Assembly (NCBI GenBank): GCA_035551355.1
Contig: DASZNF010000068.1
Coordinates: forward strand, 1-64,000
Direction of reading: 5' to 3'
DNA: 64,000 nt
Source: DATATV01 sp035551355
GTDB taxonomy: Bacteria > Actinomycetota > Actinomycetes > Mycobacteriales > Pseudonocardiaceae
In this document: positions 34,156 to 43,384 of the stretch, piece after piece
Layout of the letters: every line of letters starts with the position of its first letter
Position numbering within the stretch: the first letter of the stretch is position 1
Translations under genes and position numbers: made by a program
Notes under the pieces: model-generated
Databases searched by the model: none
What the model was told of the DNA's origin: nothing
Seen by the model: the letters and a program-made list of their open reading frames with translations, nothing else

Positions 34156-36099
34156 ATGACCTACACCTGGCACCCCTCGCCGGACTACCTGGAGCACTCC
34201 AACGTCGCCCGGCTGATGCGCACCCTGGGGGTGAGCACCGCCGACGAACTGCGGGCCCGCTCGGTGGCCGGCATCGGCGCGTTCTGGGACACCGTGGTCA
34301 CCGATCTGGGCATCCCGTTCCGCACGCCCTACCGCCAGGCCGTGGACCTCTCCGGCGGCATCGAATACCCCGAGTGGTTCGTCGGCGGCGGCATCAACAT
34401 CGCCGACGCCTGCCTGACCCGGTGGGCCAAGACCACGCCCGAGAACGTCGCGGTGGTCGGCGAGTCCGAGGACGGCGCGGTGGAGCGGTTGACCTACGCG
34501 CAGCTGGCCGAAGAGGTGGCGCGGGCCCGGGCCGGGCTGCGGGCCGCCGGCATCGGCGAGGGCGACGCGGTGGCCATCTACCTGCCGATGATCGTGCCCG
34601 CCGTGGTGGCGATGTACGCGGTGGCCAGCATCGGGGCGATGGTGGTGCCGCTGTTCTCCGGGTTCGCGCCCGGCGCCATCGCCGCGCGGCTGCGCGACGC
34701 CGACGTGGCCGCGGTGATCACCGCCGACGGCACGGTGCGCCGGGGCAAACCGGTCGGTCTGGCCGACCAGCTGGCCAAGGCGTTGCCCGACGCGCCAAGC
34801 GTGCGCCTGGTCGTCGTGGTGGACAACCTCGGCAGCGGCGAAACCGTTGCCGCGTCAGGGGTTGCCACGATGTCGTGGGACGAGTTGCGCGCCGGGCAAC
34901 CCGATGACCGAGTCGAGCCGACTGCCGCCAACGACGTGCTGCTGTTGGCCTACACCTCGGGTACCACCGGCAAACCCAAGGGCGCGGTGCACACTCACGC
35001 CGGGTTCCTGCTCAAGACGGCCAGCGAGGTCGCCTACGGCTTCGAGATCACCCCGGGCCGCACGTTCTGCTGGATCACCGACATGGGCTGGATCATGGGC
35101 CCGTTGTCGGTGTTCGGCACGCACGCCTGCGGCGGCACGCTGCTGCTCTACGAGGGCACCCCGAACACGCCGGACAACGGCCGGTTGTGGCGACTGGTGG
35201 CGCGCCACCGGATCAGCATGCTGGGGGTGTCCCCGACGCTCATCCGGACCCTGCGCGCGGCCGATCTCACCCCGCCCACGGAGGACCTGTCCTCGGTGCG
35301 GACGATCGGCTCGACCGGCGAGCCGTGGGACCCGGAATCCTACGAATGGCTGGCCCGGGACATGTTCGGCGGCCGGGTGCCGGTCATCAACTTCTCCGGT
35401 GGCACCGAGGTCGGCGGCTCGTTCCTGTGCCCCTACCCGGTGGAGGACATCCGTAGCTGCTCGCTGGGCGGCCCGGCGCTGGGCATGGACGTCGACGTGG
35501 TCGACGACGCCGGGGCCCCGCTGCGCGGCAGGGTGGGGGAGCTGGTGTGCCGGCAGCCCTGGCCGGCGATGACCCGCGGCGTGTGGCGCGACGACGCCCG
35601 CTACCGCGAGGCCTACTGGTCGACCTTCCCGGGGATGTGGCGGCACGGCGATTATGCGCTGATCGACGACGAGGGTGGCTGGTTCGTGCTCGGCCGCTCC
35701 GACGACGCGATGAACGTGGCGGGCAAGCGAGTCGCGCCCGCCGAGATCGAGTCGGTGCTGGCCGTGGACGCGGCGGTGGCCGAATCGGCGGTGGTCGGCG
35801 TGCCCGACCCGAAGAAGGGCGAGGCGGTGTGGGCGTTCTGGGTCGCCCGCGCCGGTCTGGCCGACACCGACGAGGAGGTGGCGGCGCGGCTGCGCGCCTC
35901 GGTGGCCGGGCAGCTGGGCAAGCCGTTCGCGCCGGCCCAGGTGGTGCGGGTGGCCGCGCTGCCCAAGACTCGCTCGGCGAAGATCCTGCGCCGGGCGGTG
36001 CGGGCCGCGGTGCTGGACGCCGATCCCGGGGACCTGTCCGGCGCGGAGAACCCGGAGACGGTCGACGAGATCCGCCTGCAGGTCAAGGGGTTGCGGTGA
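34156..36099 (+). CDS. Acetyl/acyl-CoA synthetase (AMP-forming, ACS-type)
   Basis: 647 residues including an ACAS-type N-terminal segment (about 1-80) before the ANL core. LLAYTSGTTGKPKGAVHTHAG phosphate loop (about 256-275), SGGTEVGGSF, WRHGDYALIDDEGGWFVLGRSDDAMNVAGKRV, and a catalytic Lys in KTRSAKILRRAVR. The C-terminal SAKILRR form is typical of acetyl-, propionyl- and acetoacetyl-CoA synthetases. It would activate a short or branched acid released by the pathway. Second gene of the operon behind site H; ends four bases before a convergent GntR gene. Confidence 0.9.
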   Translation: MTYTWHPSPDYLEHSNVARLMRTLGVSTADELRARSVAGIGAFWDTVVTDLGIPFRTPYRQAVDLSGGIEYPEWFVGGGINIADACLTRWAKTTPENVAVVGESEDGAVERLTYAQLAEEVARARAGLRAAGIGEGDAVAIYLPMIVPAVVAMYAVASIGAMVVPLFSGFAPGAIAARLRDADVAAVITADGTVRRGKPVGLADQLAKALPDAPSVRLVVVVDNLGSGETVAASGVATMSWDELRAGQPDDRVEPTAANDVLLLAYTSGTTGKPKGAVHTHAGFLLKTASEVAYGFEITPGRTFCWITDMGWIMGPLSVFGTHACGGTLLLYEGTPNTPDNGRLWRLVARHRISMLGVSPTLIRTLRAADLTPPTEDLSSVRTIGSTGEPWDPESYEWLARDMFGGRVPVINFSGGTEVGGSFLCPYPVEDIRSCSLGGPALGMDVDVVDDAGAPLRGRVGELVCRQPWPAMTRGVWRDDARYREAYWSTFPGMWRHGDYALIDDEGGWFVLGRSDDAMNVAGKRVAPAEIESVLAVDAAVAESAVVGVPDPKKGEAVWAFWVARAGLADTDEEVAARLRASVAGQLGKPFAPAQVVRVAALPKTRSAKILRRAVRAAVLDADPGDLSGAENPETVDEIRLQVKGLR

Positions 36100-36103
36100 G
36101 CAC

Positions 36104-36877
36104 TCAGCCCTCCGGCAGGTCGATCTTGGTGCGTTCCTCGAACTTGACTACCGCCTCGGCGTACGAGTGCACGTGCCGCTTCATCCGCCGCACGGCCGCG
36201 TCGGCGTCGGAGTTGCGGATGGCCGTGGTGATCGAGCGGTGCGCCTTGGCGGTGGTCAACCGGACGTCCGTGTTGATGAAGCCCTGGTTGTCGGTGGAGG
36301 TGTAGATGGCCCGGGACAACGCGAGCATGAAGCCGGTGAGCAGTTCGTTGTGGCTGGCGACGGCCACGCCGACGTGCCAGTCCACATTGGCCTGCAGGAA
36401 CGCGGCCAGGGAACCGGACTTGTCGGAGAGTGACTCGTTCGCCCGCTCCAGCGTGTCCAGGTCGGCCTCGGTGCGGTATTTCGCGGCCAGCTGCGCGCAC
36501 GCGGGCTCGATGGCCTCACGGGTTTCCAGCAACGCCGCCAGGCGGATCTGCCGGCCACGGATGAGCAGGTCGACCGAACTGGCAATGGATTCGCCATCGG
36601 GGTGCTGCACGAATGCGCCGCCCGAGCGACCGGTTTTGATCCGCACCAGTCCCTGTACTTCCAGGATGCGCAGTGCTTCCCGGACCGTGGCGCGGCTCAT
36701 GTTGGTCTGGGTGACCAAATCCCGTTCGGTCGGGAGCGCGGTGCCCTCGGGGAACTCACCGCGCAGAATGCGTTCGCGCATGTCCTCGGCGAGCACATCG
36801 GATGCCTTCGGGACCTGCACCGGGGAGAGCTGCACCTGCTGCCGTGCGGTCACGGTCGGCTCCATTCGGTCTGTCAC
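36104..36877 (-). CDS. GntR family (FadR subfamily, FCD domain) transcriptional regulator
   Basis: 257 residues. GntR winged helix (about 24-90): MRERILRGEFPEGTALPTER, then MSRATVREALRILEVQGLV. A C-terminal FCD all-helical sensor follows (about 105-245) with putative metal or ligand residues in NVDWHVGVAVASH and AHRSITTAIRNSD. It is the only complete GntR gene in the window and lies centrally among ten near-identical palindromes of FadR-like form, one of them in its own promoter. I infer it is the repressor of the whole acyl-CoA regulon, released by a pathway CoA ester or acid. The start is GTG 36877; ATG 36865 is possible. Confidence 0.9.
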   Translation of the reverse strand: MTDRMEPTVTARQQVQLSPVQVPKASDVLAEDMRERILRGEFPEGTALPTERDLVTQTNMSRATVREALRILEVQGLVRIKTGRSGGAFVQHPDGESIASSVDLLIRGRQIRLAALLETREAIEPACAQLAAKYRTEADLDTLERANESLSDKSGSLAAFLQANVDWHVGVAVASHNELLTGFMLALSRAIYTSTDNQGFINTDVRLTTAKAHRSITTAIRNSDADAAVRRMKRHVHSYAEAVVKFEERTKIDLPEG

Positions 36878-36899
36878 TTCACTAATTATCCCAGCGTTT

Positions 36900-36916
36900 A
36901 TTCGGTCATACCCAAT
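36900..36916. promoter_or_regulatory. GntR/FadR-type operator, site I (autoregulatory)
   Basis: ATTCGGTCATACCCAAT, a three-mismatch copy of the motif, lies 23 bases from both divergent starts: the GntR gene (minus) and the acyl-CoA dehydrogenase at 36940 (plus). The weaker match would fit milder autorepression. Confidence 0.6.
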
Positions 36917-36939
36917 CTAACAGGAGGGGAAGGCGAACC

Positions 36940-38007
36940 GTGCACTGGAAGCTGTCCGATGAGCAGAATGCCTACCAGGAGGCGTTTCGGGACTGGCTGG
37001 CCGGGGTGGCGCCGCTCTCGATCATCCGCGGCTGGCTGGACTCCGATGATGTCTCGGCCTTCGAATCCCGCTTCGTCGCCGACGACTGGGCGGGGGTCGG
37101 CGTAGCCGAATCGCTGCGCGGGCAGGGCGGTGGCCTGGTGGAACTGGCGCTCACCGCCGAGGAGCTGGCCCGCGCGGCCGCGCCCTCGGCCACCTGGCTG
37201 GCCACGGTGCTGGCGGTTCCGGCGCTGGCCGGCCGCGCCGATCTGCTGGCGGCGACGTTCGGCGGCGAGACCGTGGCGTTGCTGGTGCCCGCCGACGTGA
37301 TTCCGGACACCGCGGCGCCCCTGACGGTCGACGCGTCCGGTGCGATCACCGGCGCCGTGCCGCGCGTGCTTGCCGGAGGCACCGCGCGCCGGTTCGTGGT
37401 TCCGGCACGCGAGCGGGGCGAGCTCGTGTTGCGCCTGGTGGATGCTCAGGACGACGGCGTGCGGCGGACCCGGCGGCGGCTGCTGGACCGCACCCGGTCG
37501 ATCGCGGATGTGGTCCTGGACGCCGCCGCGTCCGAACCGTTGTCCGTGGACGGCACGCAGGTGCTGCGCGACGCGGCGGCGCGCGCCGCGGTGCTGGTGG
37601 CCGCCGACGCGCTCGGCGCGACGGCCCGGATGCTTGAGCTCGCGGTCGAGTACAGCAAGCAGCGCAAGCAGTTCGGGGTGCTGATCGGTTCGTTCCAGGC
37701 GGTCAAGCACGCCGCCGCGATGATGCTGGTCGACGTCGAGGCCGCGCGGTCGGTGGTGTACTTCGCCGCCGCGTCGGTGGCGGGTGCTGATCCGGATGCT
37801 CTGCTGCATGCCGCGGCGGCCAAGGCGCAGGTGACCGCGGCGGGGGTTCGGGACGCGGACAGTGCGCTGACCCTGCACGGGGCCATCGGCTACACCTGGG
37901 AGCACGACCTGCACCTGTTCTACAAGCGGGCCAAGCTCGACGAACAGCTGTGCGGCGCGCCGGGGAAATGGAACGACCTGATCGCGGACGGACTCGCCCT
38001 GGTCTAG
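36940..38007 (+). CDS. Acyl-CoA dehydrogenase-like subunit (short, lacks catalytic Glu motif)
   Basis: 355 residues, shorter than typical ACADs. Recognisable parts: N-terminal SDEQNAYQEAFRDWLAG, RKQFGVLIGSFQAVKHAAAMM (about 245-265) and LTLHGAIGYTWEHDLHLFYKRAK at the C-terminus. The mid-domain TEPxxGSD motif is eroded and no GTxEIQ follows. Such chains are the non-catalytic or alternate half of alpha2beta2 ACADs (FadE28/29-type) in actinobacteria, so pairing with another ACAD of the island (for example 32979 or 38066) is likely. The GTG start has AGGAGGGG. Confidence 0.83.
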   Translation: MHWKLSDEQNAYQEAFRDWLAGVAPLSIIRGWLDSDDVSAFESRFVADDWAGVGVAESLRGQGGGLVELALTAEELARAAAPSATWLATVLAVPALAGRADLLAATFGGETVALLVPADVIPDTAAPLTVDASGAITGAVPRVLAGGTARRFVVPARERGELVLRLVDAQDDGVRRTRRRLLDRTRSIADVVLDAAASEPLSVDGTQVLRDAAARAAVLVAADALGATARMLELAVEYSKQRKQFGVLIGSFQAVKHAAAMMLVDVEAARSVVYFAAASVAGADPDALLHAAAAKAQVTAAGVRDADSALTLHGAIGYTWEHDLHLFYKRAKLDEQLCGAPGKWNDLIADGLALV

Positions 38008-38009
38008 TT

Positions 38010-38026
38010 ATTTGGTCAGGCCATTT
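38010..38026. promoter_or_regulatory. GntR/FadR-type operator, site J
   Basis: ATTTGGTCAGGCCATTT, a strong copy, lies immediately after the stop of the 36940 gene and 39 bases before the first gene of the 13-gene operon (38066-50819). Confidence 0.76.
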
Positions 38027-38065
38027 GGTATGGTCGTGGCAAAACCGGGAAGGATGGATGCGGTC

Positions 38066-39232
38066 GTGGACTTCGAGCTCACCGAGGATCAGCAGACGAT
38101 CCGCAAGGCCGTTGCCGAACTCGCCGCGAAGTTCGACGACGAATACTGGCTGGCCAAGGACGAGGCGCACGAATTTCCCACCGAGTTCTACGAGGCGTTC
38201 GCCCGCGGCGGCTGGCTGGGCATCACCACCCCCGAGGAGTACGGCGGGCACGGCTTCGGCATCACCGAGGCGGCGCTGTTGCTGGAGGAGGTGTCGGCCT
38301 CCGGTGGTGGGATGAACGCCGCCAGCTCCATGCACCTGTCGATCTTCGGCATGCACCCGGTGATCGTGCACGGCTCCGAGGAACTCAAGCGGGAGAACCT
38401 GCCCCGCATCGTCAACGGGGACCTGCACGTCTGCTTCGGCGTCACCGAACCGGGCGCGGGGCTGGACACCACCCGGATCACCACCTTCGCCCGCCGCGAC
38501 GGCGACGACTACGTGATCAACGGCCGCAAGGTGTGGATCTCCAAGGCCATGGAGTCGGAGAAGGTCCTGCTGCTGACCCGGACCACCAAGTTCGAGGACG
38601 CCAAGAAGAAGACCGACGGCCTGACCCTGTTCCTGACCGACCTCGATCGGTCCAAAGTAGACATCCGGCCGATCCGCAAGATGGGCCGCAATGCCGTCTC
38701 CTCCAACGAACTGTTCATCGACGACCTGCGGGTGCCCGCCGCGCACCGCATCGGCGAGGAGGGTCAGGGCTTCAGGTACATCCTGGACGGGCTCAACCCG
38801 GAACGGATGCTGGTCGCCGCCGAAGCGCTGGGACTGGGCCGGGCCGCGCTGCGCCGGGCGGTGCGCTACGGCAACGAGCGCGAGGTGTTCGGCCGCCCGA
38901 TCGGCATGAACCAGGGCCTGCAGTTTCCGCTGGCCGACTCGCTGGCCCGGCTGGACGCCGCGGAACTGGTGCTGCGCAAGGCAACCTGGCTCTACGACAA
39001 CGGAAAACCCTGCGCCCGCGAGGCCAACACGGCGAAATACCTGTGCGCCGACGCCGGTTTCCAGGCCGCCGACCGGGCGCTGCAGACCCACGGCGGCATG
39101 GGCTACTCCGAGGAGTACCACGTGGCGCGGTACTTCCGGGAAGCCCGGCTGCTCAAGATCGCACCGCTGAGCCAGGAAATGGTGCTCAACTTCCTCGGCT
39201 CGCACGTGCTCAACCTGCCCAGGAGCTACTGA
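38066..39232 (+). CDS. Acyl-CoA dehydrogenase
   Basis: 388 residues. LTEDQQTIRKAVAELA opening, barrel motif CFGVTEPGAGLDTTRITT (about 122-139), NGRKVWISKAMESEKVLLL, and C-terminal LQTHGGMGYSEEYHVARYFREARLLKIAPLSQEM. First gene of the long operon behind operator site J. The start was placed at GTG 38066 because AAGGATGG precedes it at fair spacing and it gives the usual MDFELTEDQ N-terminus; ATG 38054 is the alternative. It would introduce the double bond into a cyclic or branched acyl-CoA. Confidence 0.9.
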   Translation: MDFELTEDQQTIRKAVAELAAKFDDEYWLAKDEAHEFPTEFYEAFARGGWLGITTPEEYGGHGFGITEAALLLEEVSASGGGMNAASSMHLSIFGMHPVIVHGSEELKRENLPRIVNGDLHVCFGVTEPGAGLDTTRITTFARRDGDDYVINGRKVWISKAMESEKVLLLTRTTKFEDAKKKTDGLTLFLTDLDRSKVDIRPIRKMGRNAVSSNELFIDDLRVPAAHRIGEEGQGFRYILDGLNPERMLVAAEALGLGRAALRRAVRYGNEREVFGRPIGMNQGLQFPLADSLARLDAAELVLRKATWLYDNGKPCAREANTAKYLCADAGFQAADRALQTHGGMGYSEEYHVARYFREARLLKIAPLSQEMVLNFLGSHVLNLPRSY

Positions 39233-39981
39233 TGTTCACCTTGGAGGGACGCTCGGCGCTGGTCACCGGCGCGGGCAACGGCATCGGTGCGGCGGTGGCC
39301 ACCGCCTACGCCGCGGCCGGTGCGGCGGTGCTGGTCAGCGATATCGACAAGGACGCCGCGGCCGCGGTGGCCGAACGGATCGAGCAGGCCGGCGGCCGGG
39401 CCGAATCCGCAGCCCTGGACGTGCGCGACGCCGGCCAGGCCGGTGTAGCCGCGCGGCAGGCGGCCGCGCTGACCGGTGGCACGCTGCACATCCTGGTCAA
39501 CAACGCCGGTGCCATCGCCCCGGCGATGTTCCCGAAGATGACCGCCGAGCAGTTCGACCGGGTGCTGAGCATCCACGTGGGCGGCACGTTCACCGTCAGC
39601 CAGGCCGCGCAACCGCTGCTGGCCACCGACGGTACCGGCCGGATCATCAACGTCACGTCGGCCGCCGGACTGGTCGGCACCATCGGCCAGGTCAACTACG
39701 GGGCCGCGAAAGCGGGCGTGATCGGGCTGACCAAGTCACTGGCCAAGGAACTGGCCCGCAAGCAGATCACCGTCAACGCCCTGGCGCCGCTGGCCGCGAC
39801 CGCGATGACCGAGAACATCCGCGGCAACGAGAAACTCGCGGCGATGACCCTGGCCCGGATCCCGCTGGGACGGTGGGCGCAGCCGGAGGAGATCGCGGGC
39901 AGCTTCGTGTTCTTCGCCTCCGACGCCGCCTCCTACATCACCGGCCAGGTGCTGCCGGTCGACGGCGGGACGGTCATCTGA
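39232..39981 (+). CDS. Short-chain dehydrogenase (FabG-like 3-hydroxyacyl-CoA dehydrogenase)
   Basis: 249 residues. VTGAGNGIGAAVATAYAAAG, HILVNNAGAIAP, catalytic Ser in NVTSAAGLVG, Tyr-Lys in NYGAAKAGVIGLTKSLAKE, and TGQVLPVDGGTVI. All catalytic residues are present. It overlaps the preceding stop by one base and the thiolase start by one base, a classic coupled beta-oxidation order (dehydrogenase, then thiolase). Confidence 0.9.
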   Translation: MFTLEGRSALVTGAGNGIGAAVATAYAAAGAAVLVSDIDKDAAAAVAERIEQAGGRAESAALDVRDAGQAGVAARQAAALTGGTLHILVNNAGAIAPAMFPKMTAEQFDRVLSIHVGGTFTVSQAAQPLLATDGTGRIINVTSAAGLVGTIGQVNYGAAKAGVIGLTKSLAKELARKQITVNALAPLAATAMTENIRGNEKLAAMTLARIPLGRWAQPEEIAGSFVFFASDAASYITGQVLPVDGGTVI

Positions 39982-41180
39982 TGGCCGAGATCAGCACCCC
40001 GTTCACCCGGCACGCCCGCGAGACGCTCATCGTCGAGGCCCTGCGCACCCCGATGGGCAAATCGCACCCGCAGCGCGGCTGGTTCCGCGACACCCACCCC
40101 AACGCGATGCTCGCCGCGGTCTACTCGGCGCTGCTGGGCGCCACCGGCCTCGACCCGGCCGTGATCGAGGACCTGGTCGTCGGGTGCACCGCGCCGTTCG
40201 GCGAGCAGTCCCGCAACATCGCCCGCAACGCCTGGTTGCAGGCCGGCTACCCGCCCGAGGTGCCGGCCACCGTGCTGGACCGCCGGTGTGGCTCGGCCCA
40301 GACCGCGGTGGAGATGGCCGCCTCGCTGGTCGGCACCGGCACCCACGAGCTGGTCATCGCCGGCGGCGTGGAGCACATGGGGCACGTCCCGATGAACTCG
40401 CCGGCCGAGATCTCCAAGCTCTACGGCGATCCCTGGCCACCCGAGCTGCGCGCGTTGTACGACTTCGTGCCCCAGGGCGAGAGCGCCGAGCTGATCGCCG
40501 AGCGCTGGGACCTGTCCCGGGCGGAGCTGGACGCCTTCGCCGCCCGCTCACACCAGTTGGCCGCCGAAGCCGTGGCAGCGGGCCGGTTCGATCGGGAGAT
40601 GATCCCGCTGGAACTGGACGGCGCGCTCCGCGCCAGCGACCAGACCATCCGCCCTGAGACCACAGTGGACACTCTGTCCGGGCTGAAAACGGTGTTCCGC
40701 CCGGACAACGGCCGGATCACCGCGGGCTCCTCCTCGCCGATCAGCGACGGCGCGGCCGGGGTGCTGCTGGCCTCGCGGGACGCGGCCGAGCAGTACGGCC
40801 TGCGGCCCCGGGCCCGGATCCTGGACCAGACCACGGTCGGCGTGGATCCGATCATCATGCTCACCGGCCCCATCCCGGCCACCCGGAAATTGTTGTCCCG
40901 GGCCAAGATGTCCATCAACGACATCGACCTGGTCGAGATCAACGAGGCTTTCAGCTCGGTCGTGCTGGCCTGGGAACGCGAACTCAAGCCGGACCTGGAC
41001 CGGGTCAACGTCAACGGCGGCGCGATCGCGCTGGGCCACCCGGTGGGCGCGTCCGGCGCCCGGCTGTTCGGCACGCTGCTGGCCGAGATGGAGCGCCGGG
41101 GCGCCGAGATCGGCCTGGTCACCATGTGCTGCGGCGGCGGCCTGGGCACCGCGACCCTCATCCAGCGGATCGACGCATGA
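39981..41180 (+). CDS. Acetyl-CoA C-acyltransferase (thiolase)
   Basis: 399 residues. Nucleophilic Cys in VLDRRCGSAQTA (about 102), NEAF motif (VEINEAFSSVV), His in NGGAIALGHPVGASGARL (about 353), and the second Cys in TMCCGGGLG (about 382). A complete degradative thiolase active site. It cleaves 3-ketoacyl-CoA to a shortened acyl-CoA plus acetyl- or propionyl-CoA. Third gene of the operon; its stop overlaps the CoA-transferase start (ATGA). Confidence 0.93.
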   Translation: MAEISTPFTRHARETLIVEALRTPMGKSHPQRGWFRDTHPNAMLAAVYSALLGATGLDPAVIEDLVVGCTAPFGEQSRNIARNAWLQAGYPPEVPATVLDRRCGSAQTAVEMAASLVGTGTHELVIAGGVEHMGHVPMNSPAEISKLYGDPWPPELRALYDFVPQGESAELIAERWDLSRAELDAFAARSHQLAAEAVAAGRFDREMIPLELDGALRASDQTIRPETTVDTLSGLKTVFRPDNGRITAGSSSPISDGAAGVLLASRDAAEQYGLRPRARILDQTTVGVDPIIMLTGPIPATRKLLSRAKMSINDIDLVEINEAFSSVVLAWERELKPDLDRVNVNGGAIALGHPVGASGARLFGTLLAEMERRGAEIGLVTMCCGGGLGTATLIQRIDA

Positions 41181-42415
41181 TCGACCTGCGCGAGCACATC
41201 CGCGCCGGGGACGGCGTGTGGTGGGGCCAGGGCGGAGCCGAACCCGAACCCCTGGTCAACGCGCTGCTCGACCAGGTCGAGCAGATCGGGCCGGTGCGTG
41301 CGTTCTGCGGCCTGACCTGGAATGAACGCCTGTCCACCAATCTGCCGGCCGCGCTGACCGTGCTGTCCTACGGCGGGCTGGGCGAGCTGCGCAGGCTCAG
41401 CAAGCAGGGGCAGCTGGAAGTGGTGCCCTGCCACTATTCGGCGCTGCCCCGGATGTTCGCCCAGGGGCAGTTGCCCGGCGATGTCGGGCTGGTGCAGGTG
41501 TCCCCGCCCGACGAGCACGGGCTGGTGTCGCTGGGCATCGGCGTGGAGTACGCCGCCGACGCGCTGCTGCACACCCGCACGCTGATCGCCGAGATCAACC
41601 GCCGGATGCCCGCGACCACCGGCGCGCCCCGCCTGCCGCTGTCCGCGTTCGCCGCGACCGTCCAGACCGACCGGCCCCTGCGTGAAGCACCGTCCCGCGC
41701 GCCGGACGCGGTCGAGCAGGCCATCGCCGGGCACGTCGCCGGGCTGGTCGCGGATGGCGACACCGTGCAGATCGGGGTCGGCTCGCTGCCCGGCGCGGTG
41801 CTGGACGCACTGTCCGGGCACACCGACCTGGGCATGCACACCGGCATGATCACCGACGGTGTGCTCACCCTTATCGAGCGCGGCGTGCTCACCGGCAGCA
41901 AGAAGGAGATCGACCGCGGCCTGGTCATCACCGGCGCGGCCCTGGGCAGCGCGAGCCTCTACGACCGGCTCGCGGAGTTCCCGGTGGAGTTCCGCCCGGC
42001 CAGCTACACCCACGCGCCCGCGGTGCTCTCCAGCCTCGGGTCGCTGGTGTCGATCAACTCCGCGATCGAGGTCGACCTGCTCGGCCAGGTCGGGGCGGAA
42101 CTGCGCCGGGGCGTGCACATCGGCGCGGTCGGCGGCCAGGTCGACTTCAGCCGCGCCGCCTCGCTGACCGGATCACGCTCGATCATCGCGCTGCGGGCCG
42201 AATCCGGCGGCGAATCGACCATCGTGGCCGGATTGCGCGGCCAGGCGGTGACCACCGCGCGGGTCGACGTGGACGCCGTGGTCACCGAGCACGGCGTCGC
42301 CCATCTGGCCGGGGCCACGGTGGCCGAACGGGCCCGGCGGCTGATCGCGGTGGCCGCGCCCGCGCACCGCGAGCACCTGGAACGCAGCCTCGCTGAACAG
42401 GAGGAAACACGGTGA
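41177..42415 (+). CDS. Acetyl-CoA hydrolase/transferase family CoA transferase
   Basis: 412 residues with the Cat1/4-hydroxybutyrate CoA-transferase fold: GGAEPEPLVNALL, VQVSPPDEHGLVSLGIGVEY (about 110-130), GVGSLPGAVLDALSGH, HTGMITDGVLTLIERG, and SINSAIEVDLLGQVGAE, which contains the Glu that forms the glutamyl-CoA intermediate (about residue 296). It moves CoA between acids and thus activates a substrate or recycles CoA. It overlaps both neighbours by four bases. The acid pair is unknown. Confidence 0.9.
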   Translation: MIDLREHIRAGDGVWWGQGGAEPEPLVNALLDQVEQIGPVRAFCGLTWNERLSTNLPAALTVLSYGGLGELRRLSKQGQLEVVPCHYSALPRMFAQGQLPGDVGLVQVSPPDEHGLVSLGIGVEYAADALLHTRTLIAEINRRMPATTGAPRLPLSAFAATVQTDRPLREAPSRAPDAVEQAIAGHVAGLVADGDTVQIGVGSLPGAVLDALSGHTDLGMHTGMITDGVLTLIERGVLTGSKKEIDRGLVITGAALGSASLYDRLAEFPVEFRPASYTHAPAVLSSLGSLVSINSAIEVDLLGQVGAELRRGVHIGAVGGQVDFSRAASLTGSRSIIALRAESGGESTIVAGLRGQAVTTARVDVDAVVTEHGVAHLAGATVAERARRLIAVAAPAHREHLERSLAEQEETR

Positions 42416-43356
42416 GCCAGGACAACCGGACACCGGGGGAGCGGCGGCGGGTGCACATCCGTGAGGTCGGCCCGCGCGACGGCTTCCAGAACGAGCCGGA
42501 AACCATTGCCACCAAAGACAAAATCGAGCTGATCAACGCGCTGGGCCGGGCCGGCTACACCCGCATCGAGGTGGCCAGCTTCGTGCGGCCCGACGTCATC
42601 CCGCAGCTGTCCGACGGCGTGGAAGTGTTGCGCGGCATCGACTTGCCGGCCGAGGTCGAGCGGATGGTGTTGATTCCCAACAGCCGCGGCCTGGACAACG
42701 CACTGAAGGTGCGCGAACTGTTCTCCGATGCGACGTTGTTCGTCAGCGCCTCGCAGACCCACAACCGCAAGAACATCAACCGCACGGTCGAGGAGACCAT
42801 GGCCGACGTGCGGGTCATGGGCAAGCGGATCGTCGCCGAGGGCCTGAAGTTCTGTGCGGTCGTGGCCACCTCGTTCGGTTGCCCGTTCGAGGGCCAGGTG
42901 CCGATGGACCGGGTGCTGGAGCTGGCCGAGCGGTTCGCCGAGGCCGGCGCCACCGAGATCGGGTTCGGGGACACCACCGGCATGGCCAATCCCGCCTACG
43001 TGCACCGGTTCTTCACCGCCGCGCTGGACCGGCTACCCGAGGTGGAACTGACCGCGCATTTCCACAACACTCGCGGCCAGGGCCTGGCCAACGCCTACGC
43101 CGCGCTCGATGCCGGGTGCACCAGTTTCGAGTCCAGCTTCGGCGAGCTCGGCGGCTGCCCGGTGCCGGCCGGGTCCACCGGCAACATCGCGACCGAGGAC
43201 CTGGTCGGCATGTTCCACGAGATGGGCGTGGACACCGGCCTGGATCTCGACCGGGTCATCGAGGCCGCTCGCGCCGCGCAGGCCGTGCTGGGCCGCAAGC
43301 TCACCAGTCACTCGATCATCGCCGGACCGGTGCTCTGGTCCAGCGCCGCCAGCTGA
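42412..43356 (+). CDS. HMG-CoA lyase-like aldolase (DRE-TIM metallolyase)
   Basis: 314 residues. EVGPRDGFQNEP (about 18-29) carries the metal-binding Asp; metal His pair in AHFHNTRGQGLANAYAAL (about 212); the catalytic-Cys loop is kept as LGGCPVPAGSTGNIATED. It would cleave a 3-hydroxy-3-methyl-type acyl-CoA into acetyl-CoA and a keto compound. Standard leucine-pathway partners (methylcrotonyl-CoA carboxylase) are not in the operon, so cleavage of a tertiary-alcohol CoA ester from the ring-derived chain is a fair inference. GTG start with AGGAGG. Confidence 0.88.
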   Translation: MSQDNRTPGERRRVHIREVGPRDGFQNEPETIATKDKIELINALGRAGYTRIEVASFVRPDVIPQLSDGVEVLRGIDLPAEVERMVLIPNSRGLDNALKVRELFSDATLFVSASQTHNRKNINRTVEETMADVRVMGKRIVAEGLKFCAVVATSFGCPFEGQVPMDRVLELAERFAEAGATEIGFGDTTGMANPAYVHRFFTAALDRLPEVELTAHFHNTRGQGLANAYAALDAGCTSFESSFGELGGCPVPAGSTGNIATEDLVGMFHEMGVDTGLDLDRVIEAARAAQAVLGRKLTSHSIIAGPVLWSSAAS

Positions 43357-43384
43357 TCCGCACACACCGAACGGGAGTAGTCGC

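Noticed and set aside
42412..43356. Leucine catabolism HMG-CoA lyase
   Set aside because: The carboxylase and other leucine-pathway genes are absent from the operon; kept as HMG-CoA lyase-like with an open substrate.
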